DNA of 56,833 nt from RBG-16-57-9 sp964529745 (GTDB lineage Archaea > Thermoproteota > Bathyarchaeia > TCS64), in NCBI GenBank assembly GCA_964529745.1, contig CAZGZR010000009.1, positions 1-56,833 of the forward strand, read 5' to 3'. Of the stretch, positions 16,333-25,550 are shown piece after piece; positions within the stretch are counted from its first letter, which is position 1; each line of letters starts with the position of its first letter. Made by a program: the position numbers and the translations under genes. The notes beneath the pieces were generated by a model. The model ran no database searches. It was not told the origin of the DNA and worked only from the letters and a program-made list of their open reading frames with translations.

Positions 16333-16764
16333 CTATACTCCGGCCTTCTCTATCTCTTCCTTGAGCCAGGCCTCTAGGGCTTCCTTGTCGGTGCCCGGGA
16401 TGAGGGTCTTGAGCTCGCCGTCCAGGTCATCGGGCTCTATCAACGCTACCCAGCCTTCCCCGTACGGGGAGTCGTTGATGAGGCCCGGGTTGTCGGATAG
16501 CCTTGGGTTTATCTCCACAAGGGTGCCGGTGAGGGGCGTCTTCAGGCTCCCCACCCACTTGCCACTCTCGATGCTGCCCAGGGTCTTTCCCGCCTTCACC
16601 GTCCTCCCCGCGGGGCGGGTCTTGATGCTGACGAGCTTGCCGGCGACGTCCGCGGCCCACGCGTTGTAGCCGACTCGGGCCTTTCCGTCCTCCAGCCGGA
16701 CCCACATGTGGTTCCTGTCGTAGTAGAGGTCGTCCGGGAACTCGTATCCTTCTATCTTGACCAT
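16333..16764 (-). CDS. gcvH: Glycine cleavage H-like lipoyl protein
   Basis: Small carrier with a lipoyl domain. DDLYYDRNHMWVRLEDG is the typical N-terminus, and the lipoyl lysine lies in SIESGKWVGSLKTP (about residue 69), at the place of the usual ESVKA. The C-terminus SPYGEGWVALIEPDD is the family ending. Length 143 residues fits GcvH. No T- or P-protein of the glycine cleavage system is in the window, so use in glycine breakdown or in another lipoyl-dependent path cannot be decided. It is the first gene of an operon with the ligase. Confidence 0.87.
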   Translation of the reverse strand: MVKIEGYEFPDDLYYDRNHMWVRLEDGKARVGYNAWAADVAGKLVSIKTRPAGRTVKAGKTLGSIESGKWVGSLKTPLTGTLVEINPRLSDNPGLINDSPYGEGWVALIEPDDLDGELKTLIPGTDKEALEAWLKEEIEKAGV

Positions 16765-16810
16765 TTTTTACCACTCAGATATGGGTGCGTCGCCTTATAT
16801 GCTCTATGAA

Positions 16811-16820
16811 AGATTTTTAA
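16811..16820 (+). promoter_or_regulatory. TATA-like box of tRNA-Lys
   Basis: GATTTTTAAT lies about 30 nt before the tRNA 5' end, the distance expected for an archaeal promoter with little leader. It also sits in the divergent gap upstream of the H-protein gene. Confidence 0.4.
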
Positions 16821-16848
16821 TTGGGCTCGTGAATTGTTCGTAGGCCGA

Positions 16849-16926
16849 GGGTCTGTAGCTCAGCAAGGTCAGAGCGGTGGCCTCTTAAGCCATTGGCCGA
16901 GGGTTCGAATCCCTCCAGACCCGCCA
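16849..16926 (+). tRNA. tRNA-Lys (CTT anticodon), CCA encoded
   Basis: A full cloverleaf can be drawn. The acceptor stem pairs GGGTCTG (16849-16855) with CAGACCC (16916-16922). The D stem is GCTC/GAGC. The anticodon stem GTGGC/GCCAT holds the 7-nt loop CTCTTAA, so the anticodon is CTT, reading AAG. The T arm is GAGGG-TTCGAAT-CCCTC. The discriminator is G, followed by a genome-encoded CCA. No intron is seen. Confidence 0.93.
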
Positions 16927-16991
16927 TCCGCCCCCAAGTTGTACGTAATAGAGCCGCCTAAGCATATTTTTACGATATGACCTGCTACAGG

Positions 16992-17005
16992 TAAAAAAAA
17001 ATGGT
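16992..17005 (-). terminator. Poly-T terminator after the DUF362 gene
   Basis: Read on the minus strand, a run of nine T follows the stop codon of the DUF362 gene within a few bases. This is a typical archaeal T-tract terminator. Confidence 0.5.
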
Positions 17006-18349
17006 TTATCGTTTGCTAAGCTCCTCTATGCTCACCTTGGGCTTGTCCCTGTACTTGAAACCGCCCGGCGGCGTCCACGACCCGAACTTCCTCAGCCCCT
17101 TGGCGAGGTAGTAGCCCGATGGCGTCTCAGGGCTGAACAGCGGGTGGGCGAACGATGCCTCATCCTCGGAGACGAGAGGCTCGACTAGCTCGTACTCCAT
17201 GGAGCCGCTTCCTAGTAGCCTGCACGTGTTGGCGGTGATCCACTGGCTCATGCCCACGATGCCCGTGAACTTCTCGTCGCCGGGGTTCATGACCCCTTTC
17301 TCCTCGGCTGCGCTGCCCTGGATGCCGTGCGCCTGTACCGACATGTCCAGCGCCGCGACGTCGATGGCCACCATGTCGCGGGACGCGAGGACGCCGATGT
17401 TGGGTATGACGGGCCTGTCCGAGCCTGGGACGCAGTCGCAGGCTGGGGCTATGTCCATGGCGTAGGTAAGGTAGCCGACGTTCTCGGGGCCCATGTGCCT
17501 TATGTAGCCTGTGGCGGCGTCGCCCATGGCGACGAGGAACCACGTACGCCAGTCCTCGTACTTCTCGCGGCCCCAGAGATCGCACCTGAATAAGGGCCGC
17601 TGGTGGCCGAGGCAGCCTATGCAGGCGTCGCCGTCCCACTCGGCGTGATCCTTCTTTATCTTCAGGGCGCCGACGGGGCACATGTTGTCGCAGAGGACGT
17701 GGTCGGGGCACTCCTCGCCCAGGCAGTTCTCGCCGTTGAAGCTCCACTTGTTCCAGCCAACGGTCTGGTGGAGGCATAGGTGGACGTCGATCTTGCCGCG
17801 TTTGCTGCTGCACCCGATGGCCACGTTCTTGATGCTGCCGCCGTAGACGCCGCTGCCGTGGCCCTTGAAGTGGCTCACCACTATCATGGCGTCCGCGTCC
17901 GCGATTCCCCTGGCCATGTAGCTCTCCTTGAGGAGGAGGCCGTCGGGGATGTCCACCCTGACGTCGTCGGTGCCGTATAGACCGTCGCTTATGATGATGG
18001 GGCACCCCATGCTCTGGGGCGTGAACCCGTTCCTTGCCGCCGTCTCCAGGTGTAGGTCGGCTGTGCTGCGGCCGCCGTAGAAGTAGTAGGGAGCAGTGGT
18101 GGTGTCGGTGACGAAGGGCTTGCCGCCGTGCTCCTTCACCTTGTCTACGATAACCCGTACGAGGATGGGGCGGAGGTACGCCGAGTTGTTCCACTCGCCC
18201 ATGTGGCATTTCACGGCGACGGTGTCGCCCGCGTCGAAGCACTCGCCCAGCTCGGCGTGGTCGAACAGCTGCTGAGCCTTGGCGGGTATGCTGGATGGGA
18301 GGCCGCTGTAGCGGTCGTCCATGTGGTAGACCTTGCTCTTCATGTCCAT
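17006..18349 (-). CDS. DUF362 protein with ferredoxin-like cysteine motif
   Basis: Matches the DUF362 family: VAVKCHMGEWNNSAYLRP near residue 44, FVTDTTTAPYY near 78, and SHFKGHGSGVYGGSIKNVAIGC near 158. A cysteine-rich block follows (CLGEECP, CDNMCPVGAL, CIGCLGH), which could carry one iron-sulfur cluster, although the usual CxxCxxCxxxCP spacing is broken. The biochemical role of the family is not settled; it is often found with iron-sulfur or redox genes. ATG start, with a second in-frame ATG six bases later that is better spaced from GGAG. Single gene with its own terminator. Confidence 0.8.
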   Translation of the reverse strand: MDMKSKVYHMDDRYSGLPSSIPAKAQQLFDHAELGECFDAGDTVAVKCHMGEWNNSAYLRPILVRVIVDKVKEHGGKPFVTDTTTAPYYFYGGRSTADLHLETAARNGFTPQSMGCPIIISDGLYGTDDVRVDIPDGLLLKESYMARGIADADAMIVVSHFKGHGSGVYGGSIKNVAIGCSSKRGKIDVHLCLHQTVGWNKWSFNGENCLGEECPDHVLCDNMCPVGALKIKKDHAEWDGDACIGCLGHQRPLFRCDLWGREKYEDWRTWFLVAMGDAATGYIRHMGPENVGYLTYAMDIAPACDCVPGSDRPVIPNIGVLASRDMVAIDVAALDMSVQAHGIQGSAAEEKGVMNPGDEKFTGIVGMSQWITANTCRLLGSGSMEYELVEPLVSEDEASFAHPLFSPETPSGYYLAKGLRKFGSWTPPGGFKYRDKPKVSIEELSKR

Positions 18350-18402
18350 GGTCTCCAGAAACTGGATACTGATTGGGTTTATCCTTATTTAAAGCCAGAA
18401 GG

Positions 18403-18714
18403 TCAGGTGACGACCATGCTCCGGCGGCGGCTCTCCTCCTCGATCTCCCTAGCCCTCTCATCTAAGGCGTCCACGGCGGCTTTCACCTCTTCCATGGCTG
18501 AGCCGGCCTCCAGAGCCTTTAGCACCGTCGTTGCAGCCTCCTGCATGGACTCCGCCATTGGTTTTCCCACCTTAGTCCTCAGCCAAATCTTGTTGAGGTT
18601 CTGGGCTACCACCCTAGAGGCCCGTCTAACCCTCTCCGCCTGCTCCTCGGGGAGCCCGCCGTACTCGGCGGCGGCGTCAAGCGTCTCCTTCGCCGACTTC
18701 ATGGGTTGACTCAT
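18403..18714 (-). CDS. Small helical protein of unknown function
   Basis: The 103 residues are charged and rich in Ala, Glu and Arg, and are probably all alpha-helical. No motif is recognised. The ATG overlaps the TGA of the epimerase gene upstream by four bases, which argues strongly that it is a real, translationally coupled gene. Confidence 0.6.
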   Translation of the reverse strand: MSQPMKSAKETLDAAAEYGGLPEEQAERVRRASRVVAQNLNKIWLRTKVGKPMAESMQEAATTVLKALEAGSAMEEVKAAVDALDERAREIEEESRRRSMVVT

Positions 18715-19562
18715 CTCAGCCCCAGCTCCTCCCCTAACGCCATTAGCTTCTCCTCGAACGTGTTAAAGCTTGTTCTCTGGTAGCCGAGGTGGCGGCTCCT
18801 TGACGTGTCGTACCAGTCCACCGCCGTGTAGCGCGTCGGGTAGACGGGCTCAACCTCGACGCCCAGGGCCCCATAGAAACGGGTGAGGTACTCCTCCCCC
18901 CTCATCTGCCAGGTGGGGCCGCCGGCCACGTTATAGACATAATCAACGGGTTCCTCGTCTAGGCATCCGGCGATGGCCTGCGCGGCGTCCTCGACCAGGA
19001 TGAACTCGACCCTCTGGTCCGCCCTGTAAGCCACCTCGTCGGGCAGCTCCAACACGTCGGCGACGCTGATCGGTGCCAGCCTGAGTATGGTGTAGGGGCG
19101 CCCGGACCCTTTTACGGCCTTTTCAGCCATGATCTTAGACTCCGAGTAGTAATCGTGGGACTCCTGGTGATGGGTCTCCCTTATCGGCGGCGTCTCGTTG
19201 TGGGTGACCCCGTAGGTGGCTATGCTTGAGGCGAACACGATGGGGGTCTCGGGGGGCGACGCCTCCAGCACGTTCAGTGTACCCTGCACGTTGACTCTCT
19301 GCGTCAGCTCTCTATTCGCCTCGCTGACCGGAGGCAGCACGGCTGCAAGGTGCACCACTGCCTCGACGCCTCTGCTCGCCTTCTCTACGCTCTCCGGATC
19401 CGTGATGTCCCCCTTGTGGATTGTGATGCCGGGGAGCGCCTCAACGTGGCTCCAGTTGACGTGGGGCAGGTCGAACGCCCTTACGCTATGCCCATCCTCG
19501 GTGAGTTGGGTGGCTGTCCAATACCCTAGGCGGCCGGCTCCCCCTGTAACCAGTATGGTCAT
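18711..19562 (-). CDS. NAD-dependent epimerase/dehydratase (short-chain, extended type)
   Basis: The Rossmann motif TGGAGRLGYWTATQL lies at the N-terminus when the ATG at 19562 is used; a longer reading from 19670 adds 36 residues without family similarity. VVHLAAVLPP, FASSIATYG and the catalytic YYSESKIMAEK (Y-x3-K) fit the extended SDR family of sugar-nucleotide epimerases and reductases. The substrate is unknown. Length is about 283 residues. It is coupled to the small helical gene downstream and divergent from the winged-helix gene at 19740. Confidence 0.85.
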   Translation of the reverse strand: MTILVTGGAGRLGYWTATQLTEDGHSVRAFDLPHVNWSHVEALPGITIHKGDITDPESVEKASRGVEAVVHLAAVLPPVSEANRELTQRVNVQGTLNVLEASPPETPIVFASSIATYGVTHNETPPIRETHHQESHDYYSESKIMAEKAVKGSGRPYTILRLAPISVADVLELPDEVAYRADQRVEFILVEDAAQAIAGCLDEEPVDYVYNVAGGPTWQMRGEEYLTRFYGALGVEVEPVYPTRYTAVDWYDTSRSRHLGYQRTSFNTFEEKLMALGEELGLR

Positions 19563-19739
19563 GTCTGCCTCATGTTTGGTGTCCGCGAATATAACAGCGT
19601 GGATAAGCCTCATTTGGGTTAGTAACAGTGGTCTATTACCGGAGTTCAGCCCGTTTATTTTGTGGGTCAATGTTTCATCAAGCCTATATATCCTGCATCA
19701 GAGCACGTTGTGAACCAAAGAGCGCGCCCAGTGTCTACC

Positions 19740-20393
19740 ATGAAGCCCGAGGAGAAGAAGATCTGGAAGGTCATCACGGCCTCAGACCAGATGCTGTCCT
19801 TCCCCGAGCTCCGTGAGGCCACTGGGCTCACCGACAGGGAGCTCGCCGAGGGCCTCAAGAATTTCCTCAAGATAGGCTTCATAAACAGGGACATAGAGAC
19901 GGGTCGGTACAGGCTCCCCTACGCCATGAAGAGCAGAGAGCTCTACACACAGGACTACGGCAAGAAGGATTTGGGTGTGGCCGACCTCTACCCCCACGTG
20001 GATTGGGAGAGGCTTGACCTGCTCAGCAGAAGCAAGGAGCTGCAGTCAAGGGCGCAGGACGCGACGTCCGCGGGCTACGTTTTCGGTGAGTTCATCAGGT
20101 CAAAATCCACGGGTCTGGAGAGGAGCCAGGCCTTCAAGGACATATGGGAGAGCAGCGTCTACCAGCTATACGGCTTCATCAAGTTCCTCCTGGACATCAT
20201 AGTCTCAGCGGACTTCGACGACGTCGAGGGCAAGGAGAGGTTCCACAGGAACATCCTAGAGATCTTCAAGACCAACCTGGACGAGTACTTCTTCCCCGTA
20301 CTGCAGAGCCTAGTCTACTTCGTCTTCAAGAACAGCGACCTCATGGACGACGAGTTCAGGGAGTGGTGGGAGCGCCTGGAGCTCAAGGTGTGA
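19740..20393 (+). CDS. Winged-helix protein of unknown function
   Basis: Residues 1-65 (KIWKVITASDQMLSFPELREATGLTDRELAEGL) look like a winged-helix DNA-binding fold with a helix-turn-helix at SFPELREATGLTDREL. The rest is helical, with no recognised ligand domain. The start is the ATG at 19740; an upstream reading from 19662 adds 26 unlikely residues and would cross the TATA-like CCTATATATCC at 19684. A regulator is likely, but the target is unknown; the divergent epimerase operon is the nearest candidate. Confidence 0.65.
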   Translation: MKPEEKKIWKVITASDQMLSFPELREATGLTDRELAEGLKNFLKIGFINRDIETGRYRLPYAMKSRELYTQDYGKKDLGVADLYPHVDWERLDLLSRSKELQSRAQDATSAGYVFGEFIRSKSTGLERSQAFKDIWESSVYQLYGFIKFLLDIIVSADFDDVEGKERFHRNILEIFKTNLDEYFFPVLQSLVYFVFKNSDLMDDEFREWWERLELKV

Positions 20394-20444
20394 CCGCTGG
20401 GCTGGGTTTTTAAGCTGTGAGCCGTGTAGCTTCCATGTGATCGT

Positions 20445-21128
20445 ATGGTTCTTCCGGTGAAGGTTTTCGAGGTCAGGGGCCTTGAGGGAGACCCCAGGGA
20501 CGCGTTGACGGGGTGGAGGGAGGTCGAGGAGGTTGAGGGCGAGGAGACCCAGTTGGTGACCGAGGTCATCGAGCTTGAGCAGGTCGAGGACGCCGTTACT
20601 GGCGTCTTCACCCGGGACTTCATGAGGGAGCGGGTATATCGTCGTCGGGCGCGTATGACGCCGGAGACCGAGGAGGCGCCATTCTGGATCGTACCCCACG
20701 AAGAGAGGCATTTCCTCATAGTTATGGCGCCCAGCGTCGCCAGAGGCGTCAAGAAGATGCTGAGCAACCACGTTGCGGTGAAGCTGGGGGAGATACTGAA
20801 CGCGGACGTCCGTGAGAGCAGGATAACCAGCGAGACCCTTCGGAGGCTCCACGAGGGTAACCCCAAGGCGACGAACCTCATCTGGTTCGACAATGTGGAC
20901 ATCCCCGGCGTCAACAAGCTGTGCCTCAGCGGTGAGGGCCTCGCCGACACGGGTCTATACAAGGACTACATGGATCACGGCATGATCTGGTACGTGGTGT
21001 TCACAAGCCAGGCCAAGGGCTACACGGTGGGCGTCACCAGGAACGCGGTGGTCACCAACTTCAGCAAATGCACCATGGAAGAGTTCATAGCCTTCGTCAG
21101 GGAGGACATACTCAAGCTCATCGAGTAG
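20445..21128 (+). CDS. Conserved archaeal-type protein of unknown function
   Basis: The 227-residue product has no motif that I recognise. It is soluble, with an acidic beginning and a mixed alpha/beta end (LIWFDNVDIPGVNKLCLSG, YVVFTSQAKGYTVGVTRNAVVT). Codon use and the archaeal start context resemble its neighbours. It has a free-standing position, 51 nt after the previous gene, and is probably real because the frame is long and the composition normal. Confidence 0.55.
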   Translation: MVLPVKVFEVRGLEGDPRDALTGWREVEEVEGEETQLVTEVIELEQVEDAVTGVFTRDFMRERVYRRRARMTPETEEAPFWIVPHEERHFLIVMAPSVARGVKKMLSNHVAVKLGEILNADVRESRITSETLRRLHEGNPKATNLIWFDNVDIPGVNKLCLSGEGLADTGLYKDYMDHGMIWYVVFTSQAKGYTVGVTRNAVVTNFSKCTMEEFIAFVREDILKLIE

Positions 21129-21253
21129 CCCAGATCATCGGGTCTCTATACAGGCTGGAACTCAGCCTTCACCGTCGAATTATAATAATTATGAAGCATG
21201 GGTCGAGGAAAAGACGCTCAAGATATATTTGGCCGCTCCAAAAGGTGATTGAT

Positions 21254-21406
21254 ATGCCCAAAGCCGAACTATACGAGGATATGTGCGAGGACTGCGGCCA
21301 GCCCCTGTTCCTGGACAAAGAGGAGTGTAAGGCGTTCATCGAGGACAGACTCAGGAAAGGCTTCATCGTCTGCAGCTGCTGCGGGGCAAAGAACAAACTA
21401 GATTAA
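21254..21406 (+). CDS. Small zinc-ribbon protein (50 aa)
   Basis: Two cysteine pairs, CEDCGQPLF and CSCCGAKN, are arranged as a zinc knuckle fold. The ATG at 21254 is preceded by AAAGGTGAT, a good archaeal ribosome binding site, and the upstream in-frame extension has no such site. Such mini-proteins are common in archaea; the function is unknown. Confidence 0.65.
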   Translation: MPKAELYEDMCEDCGQPLFLDKEECKAFIEDRLRKGFIVCSCCGAKNKLD

Positions 21407-21745
21407 GCCCCCTATTTCCTTGTTTGGTTTTCCCTATCTCGATTATATGAGTCGCCGGCGGGCGTCGGCTGAGGTGCCACAAGCCGTGTATTGAGAGCCT
21501 TCTGAGGAGAGCTGAGGCACCTATCACGGATCCGCGGTCTCTACGCCGTGTCCTCGGGGTGACACCGGTCTTCGAGAAACGCTATGGTGGTGACCATGGT
21601 TTCTGGGGTGATTAATGGAAAGTGATCGGGGGCTTGCCTCTTCATCATTAGACTTGTGACGAAGCAGGTTCGCGTCGCTTTGCCCATCTGGACAAGTGTT
21701 ATACCCTCGACAACCGATATTGGAACCGTTCTACGGTGTTCAACG
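21407..21745. other. Intergenic stretch, no gene found
   Basis: I see no convincing coding region on either strand. It contains an inverted repeat AGGTGCC (21472-21478) and GGCACCT (21516-21522) with a 37-nt loop, and two copies of GCTGAGG near the arms. It may be a 5' region of the transpeptidase gene or hold a small RNA; neither can be shown. Confidence 0.35.
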
Positions 21746-23446
21746 ATGCCTGTTCCTGAGAGGTACCTGAAGACGTTCAAACAGGAGGCGGTGGGCGGCA
21801 AGGGCGTGGTGGTGACGAACAACCCCCATGCAAGCATGGCTGGGCTGGGGATGCTGGTTCAGGGCGGAAACGCCTTTGACGCCGCCGTGGCGAGCCTGTT
21901 CGCGTTGACCGTGGCGGAGCCCATGATGGTGAGCGTGTTTGGAGCGGGGTTCTTCGTCTACCGCGACGCGAGAACCGGGGATATATCGACCCTGGACAAC
22001 TATGCGGTCGCCCCGTTAGCCGCTGAGGAAGACATGTACACGCCCGTCAAGGAGCGCCGCCCAGACCATTACCTCTTCGAGACGGAGGGGCGGAAGAACA
22101 TGGTGGGCCACCTCAGTGTGGCGACCCCCGGAGCACTGAAGGCGTGGGAACACGTACAAGCCCGCCACGGAGTCCTAAGCTTGAAAGAGGTCACGGCGCC
22201 GGCGCTGCGGCTAGCCAGAGTAGGCTACAAGGCCACGCCATACCTCTCCTTCTGCGTCGAGGCTTCTCACCGCGACCTGGCCCTATGCGAGGACACGGCG
22301 AGGACCTTCCTGCCCTCAGGAAATCCTCTTAGGCCGGGTGACCCCGTCAAGATGCCTGACTACGCCGACACCCTGGAGAAGATAGCCAGGAATGGCTCAA
22401 GGATCCTCTACGGCGGGGAGCTTGGGAAAGTCATAGTGGACGACATGGAGGAAAACGGTGGCATACTGGCCATGAAAGACCTCCAGAGCTACCACCTCAT
22501 AGAGAGGGAGCCCGTCACCGGCACCTACAGGGAAAGGTACACCGTTTACAGCATGGCTCCGGGGAGCAGCGGCGGCACCCACATAGTCCAGATGCTCAAC
22601 CTGCTCGAGCACAGCGACCTCGGCGGCATGGAGTGGGGCTCCGCGGAGCACATCCACCTCTTCACGGAGGTCCTGAAGATCGCCTTCGCGGACAGGCAGC
22701 GCTACATGGGTGACCCGTGGAGGGTGCCCGTGCCGGTTGAGGGCTTCACCTCCAAGGAGTACGCCGCCGCCAGGGTCGAGGAAATAGGCGGCTCAGCCAA
22801 GACGTACACCTACGGCGACCCGGGTACCTACGAGAGCCAGAACACGACCCACGTCTCCGTGATGGACGCCGACGGCAATATCGTGGCGGCCACCCAGACC
22901 CTCTTCTCGCTGTTCGGGTCCATGGTCACTGTGCCGGGCACAGGCGTTCTGCTGAACAACTGCATGGGGCTCTTCGACCCCCGCCCGGGCAGAGCCAACT
23001 CGGTGGCGGGCGGAAAAAGGATGCTCAGCAGCATGACGCCAACCATCGTGCTCCGGGACGGCTCCCCGTTCCTCTGCATAGGAACACCCGGCGGCACGAG
23101 GATATTCCCAACGATCTGCCAGGCCCTCGTCAACATCATGGACTTCGGGATGAGCATGCAACAGGCGGTCGAGGCGCCCCGGGTCTGGACCATGGGGATA
23201 CCCGGCACGCCGGAGGGTAAGCTGCATGTGGAGCCAGGCTTCAGCGAGGAGACCCTGGAGGGGCTCAAGGAGAAGGGCCACGATATAATGGAGGTGCCCA
23301 AGGTGGCCGGCGGCATGAACGGCGTCCTAGTGGACGAGCATGGGTTGATGCACGGCGGAGCCTGTTGGCGAGCAGACGGCGCGCCCATGGCGTACTCCGG
23401 CGGAAGGGCGTCCGAGAAGGCGCTTGTCTCCCTATTCAGCGTCTAG
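21746..23446 (+). CDS. ggt: Gamma-glutamyltranspeptidase family hydrolase
   Basis: Ntn-hydrolase of the gamma-glutamyltransferase family. The catalytic Thr that becomes the new N-terminus after self-cleavage is in TTHVSVMDADGNIVAATQTL (second half, about residue 366); GGNAFDAAVAS and TPGALKAWEHV are family motifs in the large chain, and SSMTPTIVL with GTPGGTRI are in the small chain. No signal peptide is seen, unlike bacterial periplasmic forms, so it may act in the cytoplasm or belong to an acylase/hydantoin-type subgroup. The start is the ATG at 21746; the longer reading from 21656 adds 30 non-homologous residues. It heads a run of peptidase genes. Confidence 0.87.
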   Translation: MPVPERYLKTFKQEAVGGKGVVVTNNPHASMAGLGMLVQGGNAFDAAVASLFALTVAEPMMVSVFGAGFFVYRDARTGDISTLDNYAVAPLAAEEDMYTPVKERRPDHYLFETEGRKNMVGHLSVATPGALKAWEHVQARHGVLSLKEVTAPALRLARVGYKATPYLSFCVEASHRDLALCEDTARTFLPSGNPLRPGDPVKMPDYADTLEKIARNGSRILYGGELGKVIVDDMEENGGILAMKDLQSYHLIEREPVTGTYRERYTVYSMAPGSSGGTHIVQMLNLLEHSDLGGMEWGSAEHIHLFTEVLKIAFADRQRYMGDPWRVPVPVEGFTSKEYAAARVEEIGGSAKTYTYGDPGTYESQNTTHVSVMDADGNIVAATQTLFSLFGSMVTVPGTGVLLNNCMGLFDPRPGRANSVAGGKRMLSSMTPTIVLRDGSPFLCIGTPGGTRIFPTICQALVNIMDFGMSMQQAVEAPRVWTMGIPGTPEGKLHVEPGFSEETLEGLKEKGHDIMEVPKVAGGMNGVLVDEHGLMHGGACWRADGAPMAYSGGRASEKALVSLFSV

Positions 23447-23492
23447 GATGCTGTTTTAAGAAGCCGTAAGCCACCTAGTCAGTGGTGGCGTT

Positions 23493-25550
23493 TTGCCCAG
23501 AAAATTGAAACTTCATTATCCTCCGAGCCGGAGGATGAATCATGTAGACGTGATCCACGGCGTCGAGGTACCCGACCCCTACAGGTGGCTCGAGGATATA
23601 GACAGCGACGAGACCAGGGCCTGGATAGAGGCCCAGAACAGGGTCACCTTCGGCTACTTGGAGAAAGTCCCCGCCAGGCGGCGGATCAGGGATAGGATGA
23701 CCGAGTTCTGGGACTTCGAGAAGTACGGCATCCCCTTCAAGCGGGGAGACAGGTACTTCTACACGTACAACGATGGCCTCAGGAACCAGCCGGTGCTCCT
23801 CTGGATGGACGGCCCCGACGGGGAGCCCAAGGTGCTCCTCGACCCCAACGGGCTAAGCGAGGACGGGACGGTCGCCCTCACCAGCTACGACGTCAGCGAG
23901 GACGGGAGGCTGCTGGCCTATGGCGTCAGCAGCGCGGGCTCGGACTGGCAGGAGTGGAGAGTAAGGCGGGTCGAGACCGGCGAGGACCTCGAAGACCACC
24001 TCATGTGGGCCAAGTTCACTGCAGCCGCCTGGACCCACGACAACCAAGGCTTCTACTACAGCAGGTTCGACGAGCCCCGCGGCGAGGCCCTCAAGGAGGC
24101 CAACTACTACCAGAAACTCTACTACCACAGGCTCGGCGACCCCCAAGACTTGGACGAGCTCGTCTACAAGCGGGACGACGAGAAGGAGTGGAGGTTCCAC
24201 GGGGAGGTCACGGAAGACGGCCGCTACCTGGTCATAACCGTGACCAGGGGCACCTACCCGGAGAACCAGGTCTTCTACACGGACCTGACGGGGGAAGGCG
24301 GCGTCGTTGAGCTGGTCAAGGGGTTCCAGTACAAGTGCGTGTTCGTAGCCAACGACGGCGGCGTATTCTACTTCCTCACGGACCTTGACGCTCCCATGAG
24401 CAGGGTCGTGGCCATAGACATTCAAAGCCCCGGCGAGGTGAAGGAGGTTATACTCGAGAAGGGGGACGCCCTAGAGTCCGTGAGCATGGTGAACAACCAG
24501 TTCCTCACGGTCCACCTCCACGACGCCCACAGCGTGGTCACGGTCTACTCCAAGGCGGGGGAGCCCCTCTGGACGGTGGATCAGCCTGGGATGGGCACCG
24601 TCACCGGCTTCACCGGCAGGAAGACCGACACCAAGGCTTTCTACCACTACACCGACTTCACCCACCCCGGCTCCATATACCGCGCCGACCTAGAGGAGAG
24701 GACCAACGCCATCTACAGGGAGCCCAAGCTAGGGTTCGAGCCGGGCGACTACGTGACGGAGCAGGTCTTCTACGCGAGCAGGGACGGCACCAGGGTGCCC
24801 ATGTACATCACATACAGGAAGGGGCTGGAGCCCAGGGCCGACAACCCGTGCTACCTCTACGGCTACGGAGGCTTCAACATAAGCATCACCCCGTTCTTCA
24901 ACGTCCGCAACCTCGTCTGGATGGAGATGGGCGGCCTCCTCTGCGTCGCCAACCTCCGCGGCGGGGCCGAGTACGGCAAGCAGTGGCACGATCAGGGCAT
25001 CAAGCTAGCCAAGCAGAACGTCTTCGACGACTTCATCGCCGCCGCCGAATACCTGATAGCCGAGGGCTACACGAGCACGCCGAGGCTCGCCATAGGCGGC
25101 AGGAGCAACGGCGGCCTCCTCGTGGGCGCCTGCCTCACCCAGCGCCCCGAGCTGTACGGGGCCACCGTCCCCGCTGTCGGCGTCATGGACATGCTACGGT
25201 TCGAGAAGTTCACGGTGGGCTGGGGCTGGACCAGCGACTACGGCTCCGTCGAGAACCCCGACGAGTTTAAGGCTCTGCTGGCGTACAGCCCATATCACAA
25301 CCTCAATCCCGACAGGTACCCGCCCACCATGGTCACCACCGCGGACCACGACGACAGGGTCTACCCGGCTCACAGCTTCAAGTTCGCCGCAGCCCTCCAG
25401 CACGCCCAGATAGGCGACGCGCCGACCCTAATCAGGATCGACACCAAGGCTGGGCACGGGCTGGGGAAGCCCACAGCGAAGGTGATAGACGAGTACACCG
25501 ACGAGCTGGCGTTCATCGTCGGGGCCCTCGGGGTGGAGGCCGAGCCGTGA
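23493..25550 (+). CDS. Prolyl oligopeptidase (S9A)
   Basis: Cytoplasmic serine peptidase that cuts short peptides after proline. The N-terminus has the family DPYRWLED motif and a beta-propeller domain follows (about residues 70-400). The catalytic triad is visible: Ser in GGRSNGG (residue about 535), Asp in DHDDRVYP, and His in KAGHGLG. The length of 685 residues is normal. TTG start, 46 nt after ggt. The last codons overlap the next gene in GTGA, so it is translationally coupled to the M20 peptidase. Confidence 0.93.
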   Translation: MPRKLKLHYPPSRRMNHVDVIHGVEVPDPYRWLEDIDSDETRAWIEAQNRVTFGYLEKVPARRRIRDRMTEFWDFEKYGIPFKRGDRYFYTYNDGLRNQPVLLWMDGPDGEPKVLLDPNGLSEDGTVALTSYDVSEDGRLLAYGVSSAGSDWQEWRVRRVETGEDLEDHLMWAKFTAAAWTHDNQGFYYSRFDEPRGEALKEANYYQKLYYHRLGDPQDLDELVYKRDDEKEWRFHGEVTEDGRYLVITVTRGTYPENQVFYTDLTGEGGVVELVKGFQYKCVFVANDGGVFYFLTDLDAPMSRVVAIDIQSPGEVKEVILEKGDALESVSMVNNQFLTVHLHDAHSVVTVYSKAGEPLWTVDQPGMGTVTGFTGRKTDTKAFYHYTDFTHPGSIYRADLEERTNAIYREPKLGFEPGDYVTEQVFYASRDGTRVPMYITYRKGLEPRADNPCYLYGYGGFNISITPFFNVRNLVWMEMGGLLCVANLRGGAEYGKQWHDQGIKLAKQNVFDDFIAAAEYLIAEGYTSTPRLAIGGRSNGGLLVGACLTQRPELYGATVPAVGVMDMLRFEKFTVGWGWTSDYGSVENPDEFKALLAYSPYHNLNPDRYPPTMVTTADHDDRVYPAHSFKFAAALQHAQIGDAPTLIRIDTKAGHGLGKPTAKVIDEYTDELAFIVGALGVEAEP

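Noticed and set aside
17160..18461. 433-codon frame opposite phase to the DUF362 gene
   Set aside because: Arg, His and Pro-rich sequence is typical for a frame-shifted shadow of GC-rich coding DNA.
21541..21837. 98-codon minus-strand frame before ggt
   Set aside because: It runs across the ggt start in antisense, has no ribosome binding site and matches no family that I recognise.
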